The position numbers were made by a program, and so were the translations under genes. DNA of 64,000 nucleotides from Microbacteriaceae bacterium (GTDB taxonomy: Bacteria > Actinomycetota > Actinomycetes > Actinomycetales > Microbacteriaceae): the NCBI GenBank assembly GCA_025464995.1, contig JAODMO010000046.1:1-64000 (forward strand), in the 5' to 3' direction. Shown here in pieces: positions 61,588 through 64,000 of this stretch. The notes under the pieces were generated by a model, which made no database searches, was not told the origin of the DNA, and saw only the letters and a program-made list of their open reading frames with translations. The first letter of the stretch is position 1, and every line of letters begins with the position of its first letter.

Positions 61588-62280
61588 TCATGATCCGTGC
61601 GCGAACAGGCTGCGACCGCACACCGCGTAGCGCGCGCCGGCCTCGGCGATCGCGTCGAGGAACTCCTCGGACACCCCGCCGTCAACGCCGACGTGCTCGG
61701 TGAAGCGGCATGCGGCGCGCACGTCGTCTAGCCGCGCCGGGTCCAGGGAGAATCCGCTGCGCCCCGGCGGGGTGAGCATCACGAGCACGCCGTCCGCGCG
61801 CAGCCCCGGCTCGGCGGAGAGGCTCGCGAGCAGCAGCTCGAGCGCGGCCCCGGTGGCGTGCTCGGAGTCGACGGCCCACCAGAGTTCGGATCCGAGTCGG
61901 CGGGCGGACGCCGCCGCAGCACCAAGATCGATGCCGTCGTGCACCTGCACGGTGACCCTGCCGACCGGCGGCAGCTCCGCGCACCAGGCGGCCGGATCGT
62001 CCACCATCAAGTGCACGTCCACCGCCGACGCGCGCCGCCGTGCCAGCGCGTGGATCTCGATCAGCCCGAGCGAGTCGCGCGAGCCGAAAGGTCCGTCGAT
62101 GACGTCGGCGTGCGCCCAGGCGCCCGATCGCCACAGCGACTCGGCGGCCGCCAGCCGCGACGACGGAGGAACCGCGAGCAAGCTGCCGGCGAGCACGAGG
62201 CCGCGGCGGCGCACGGACGCGACGAGCCGCGGATCGGGGAGGCCCGCGTCGCGGAGCTGAGCACGTGCGCCGGTCGCCAC
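61588..62280 (-). CDS. Divergent ribulose-phosphate 3-epimerase-like TIM barrel
   Basis: The protein has 230 residues. Rpe landmarks: AHADVIDGPFGSRDSLG (VDxMDG position), AVDVHLMVDDPAAW, VQVHDGIDLG in place of the usual HxE site, GVLVMLTPPGRSGF in place of NPGFGGQ, VGVDGGVSEEF and ARYAVCGRSLFA. The changes in two active-site blocks suggest a different sugar phosphate from ribulose-5-phosphate. The GTG at 62280 follows a GGGGAG site that overlaps the kinase end. Same operon as the SDR. Confidence 0.78.
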   Translation of the reverse strand: MATGARAQLRDAGLPDPRLVASVRRRGLVLAGSLLAVPPSSRLAAAESLWRSGAWAHADVIDGPFGSRDSLGLIEIHALARRRASAVDVHLMVDDPAAWCAELPPVGRVTVQVHDGIDLGAAAASARRLGSELWWAVDSEHATGAALELLLASLSAEPGLRADGVLVMLTPPGRSGFSLDPARLDDVRAACRFTEHVGVDGGVSEEFLDAIAEAGARYAVCGRSLFAHGS

Positions 62281-62284
62281 TGGC

Positions 62285-63754
62285 TCAGACTCCCCTGCCC
62301 TTGGCGGCGAAGGCTGCGGCCGCAAGGTACCGGGCGGCAACCTCTTCTCCGTAGCCGCCCGCGCGCGGGCTGGCCGCCAGCGCGAATCGCGGCGCCCAGG
62401 CGTCGCGCACCGTCTGGATCGCCACACCGTCGAGTACGGCCGCCGCCTGCACCGCAGCACCCGCCGCGACCGCCTCGTCGGAATCCGTCGTGTAGACGTC
62501 GCGGCCGGTGAAGTCGGCGATGACCTGGAGGTAGGCGGCCGACTTCGATCCGCCGCCGATGACGACGAGGCGACCGGATGCCGCGACCCCGAGGTCAGTC
62601 AGCGCCTGCTGGCCGCGCAGCAGGCCGAGCACCACGCCCTCGTAGGCGGCGAGCGCGAACTGCTCGCGCGAGAGCTCGGAGTCGAGCCCACTGATCACCC
62701 CGCGCGCATGCGGCAGGTTGGGGGTGCGCTCCCCGTCGAGGTAGGGGACGAACACCGGGCGCGTGGCCGGGCGCTCGGCGGCGAGCGCCAGCCGTTCGAG
62801 CTCGTCGTGGTCGACCCCGAGGAGCCGGCCGACGGCATCCGTCACCTTCGTCGAGTTGAGGGTGCTCATCAGCGGCTGGTAGCCGCCGGCCGCATCGGCC
62901 ACGCAGTCGATGGTGCCGGTGACATCGACGACCGGCGTCGCGCTGATGCCGTAGACGACGCCGGACGTGCCGAGCACCCAGATCAGGTCGCCCGGGCGCG
63001 CACCCAGGCCGATCGCGCTCGCGTGCTGGTCGCCCGCCCCGGCTCCGATGATTGCGCCGGGCGAGACCCCGAGTTCAGCGGCTGCCGACGCGAGGATCGT
63101 GCCCGCGGCCTCGCCCGGCTCGAGCACCGTCGGCAGCATCGGCAACCAGTCGCGGCTCGGGTCGACGGAGCCCAGCAGCGCGGTGTCGTAGCGCCCTCCG
63201 CGTGCGTCGTAGTACCCGGTGCCGCTCGCCTCGCTGCGATCGGTGACCCGGCGTCCGGTGAGTCGGAAAGTGAGCCAGTCGTGCGGCAGCAGGATGCTCG
63301 CAGTGCGCGCGAAGTTGTCAGGCTCGTGCTCGGCGAGCCAGGCGATCTTGCTGATCGTGAAGGCGGCGGTCGGCAGCGAGCCGAGGCGGGTGACGAGTTC
63401 GGCTGCGCCGAAGTGTTCGACCAGCGCATCCGCCTGGGGCGAGGACGTGGTGTCGTTCCAGAGCTTCGCGGGGCGAACGACCTCACCCGAGTGATCGAGC
63501 GCGACCAGACCATGACATTGGGCCGCAACCGAGATCCCGACGATGTCGAGGGGGTCGACGGATGCTGCCCGCCGGGCCAGCCGGAACGACTCGGCGAGGG
63601 CGTCCCACCATTGGCTCGGCAGCTGCTCGCTCACGGGAGGGAAAGTCGGCGCGTGCGCCGCGCGACCGACGGAGAGCACGGCGCCGGTGTCGGCGTCGCG
63701 CAACAGTACGGTGGTGGACTGGGTCGAGGAGTCGACGCCCGCGACTACCCTCAT
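62285..63754 (-). CDS. xylB: FGGY-family carbohydrate kinase 2, xylulokinase-like
   Basis: The protein has 489 residues, the usual size of XylB. VVAGVDSSTQSTTVLLRDAD, SVAAQCHGLVALD (the QxHG motif of xylulokinases), AKLWNDTTSSPQAD, GAGAGDQHASAIGLGARPGD, WVLGTSGVVYGI and VIGGGSKSAAYLQVIADFTG are visible. It phosphorylates D-xylulose or a similar ketose. Its ATG overlaps the stop of the SIS gene (ATGA). Confidence 0.85.
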   Translation of the reverse strand: MRVVAGVDSSTQSTTVLLRDADTGAVLSVGRAAHAPTFPPVSEQLPSQWWDALAESFRLARRAASVDPLDIVGISVAAQCHGLVALDHSGEVVRPAKLWNDTTSSPQADALVEHFGAAELVTRLGSLPTAAFTISKIAWLAEHEPDNFARTASILLPHDWLTFRLTGRRVTDRSEASGTGYYDARGGRYDTALLGSVDPSRDWLPMLPTVLEPGEAAGTILASAAAELGVSPGAIIGAGAGDQHASAIGLGARPGDLIWVLGTSGVVYGISATPVVDVTGTIDCVADAAGGYQPLMSTLNSTKVTDAVGRLLGVDHDELERLALAAERPATRPVFVPYLDGERTPNLPHARGVISGLDSELSREQFALAAYEGVVLGLLRGQQALTDLGVAASGRLVVIGGGSKSAAYLQVIADFTGRDVYTTDSDEAVAAGAAVQAAAVLDGVAIQTVRDAWAPRFALAASPRAGGYGEEVAARYLAAAAFAAKGRGV

Positions 63755-64000
63755 CGGGGCATGTCGGTTGCATCGAGCACGGGAATCTCGAGCGGCTCGA
63801 CCGCGGCGGGAAGCGTGGAGAGCCGGCCGACTGCCCCGCCCGGGTGGGTGTACTGCACCTTCTCCCAGGTGTGCTGGCGGGCGCGCATGAGCACGACGGT
63901 GAGGGCGTCGAGCCAGGCGCCCTGCGCGAGGGTGCTGCCAAGCGCGAGCAGGTTGCCGGGATCGGCGTCGGGCGTCTCGGCCAGCACGACGGCGATGTCG
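63751..64000 (-). CDS. SIS-domain sugar-phosphate isomerase (partial, N-terminus outside window)
   Basis: The frame is open from the window edge to a stop at 63751, about 82 residues. VVLAETPDADPGNLLALGST resembles the end of a SIS domain, and QYTHPGGAVGRLSTLP contains the HPGGxxGR motif typical of KpsF/GutQ-type isomerases, which act on arabinose-5-phosphate or ketose phosphates. It is first of the visible leftward operon genes. Confidence 0.7.
   Translation of the reverse strand, partial: DIAVVLAETPDADPGNLLALGSTLAQGAWLDALTVVLMRARQHTWEKVQYTHPGGAVGRLSTLPAAVEPLEIPVLDATDMPR

Overview
The window is from a high-GC actinobacterium, most likely a member of the Microbacteriaceae. Supporting signs are the strong G/C bias at third codon positions, many GTG starts, a DUF3073 gene and a SCP2-like gene embedded among purine genes, a LAXTG-type wall-sorting signal, and many genes whose -10 hexamer lies only 6-8 nt before the start codon, the mark of leaderless transcripts. 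No rRNA, tRNA, CRISPR array, phage or insertion sequence was recognised. Family assignments come from reading motifs by eye; no database was searched.

Region 1-14 kb is mixed. It starts with two related exported small proteins (one cut by the window edge), a lipoprotein-like zinc metallopeptidase, a secreted CAP protein, a metallophosphoesterase and an alpha/beta hydrolase. A transsulfuration group follows (a CysK/CBS-type enzyme, an unknown gene and cystathionine gamma-synthase). Then comes a secreted alkaline phosphatase with a PHO-box-like repeat, an NTF2-like gene with a decayed tandem copy, two small membrane proteins, a DEAD-box helicase with a long repetitive N-terminus, and a stretch of gene debris.

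Region 14-33.5 kb holds GNAT and Nudix genes, a large RND permease, a divergent MocR regulator/YczE-type membrane protein pair, an LCP cell-wall ligase, a 1642-residue wall-anchored GH3 glycosidase, an orphan sigma-region-4 protein, a KimA-like permease with two overlapping crcB genes, and a flavoprotein with a long acidic disordered tail.

Region 33.5-48.4 kb is a purine biosynthesis neighbourhood: purM, purF, purD, purC, purS, purQ and purL, on both strands and interrupted by accessory genes (SCP2-like, GNAT, VOC dioxygenase, serine hydrolase, SGNH hydrolase, P-loop kinase, MscS channel). PurL is the small type that works with PurS and PurQ, and all three are present.

Region 48.4-64 kb is a catabolic island for a polyol or ketose. 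A SorC-type regulator sits centrally. Rightward from it run an ABC permease, a lipoprotein binding protein, an RpiB-family isomerase, a GpsA-like dehydrogenase and an FGGY kinase. Leftward run a sorbitol-dehydrogenase-like enzyme, the twin-domain ATPase of the transporter, a second zinc dehydrogenase and a bifunctional aldolase/SDR. At the right end a convergent operon encodes a SIS isomerase (cut by the edge), an FGGY kinase, an Rpe-like TIM barrel and an SDR. A CTCATT(T/C)G-containing motif recurs at three promoters of the island. The gene mix resembles erythritol/threitol or pentitol routes without matching one I know, so it is the best candidate here for an undescribed pathway.
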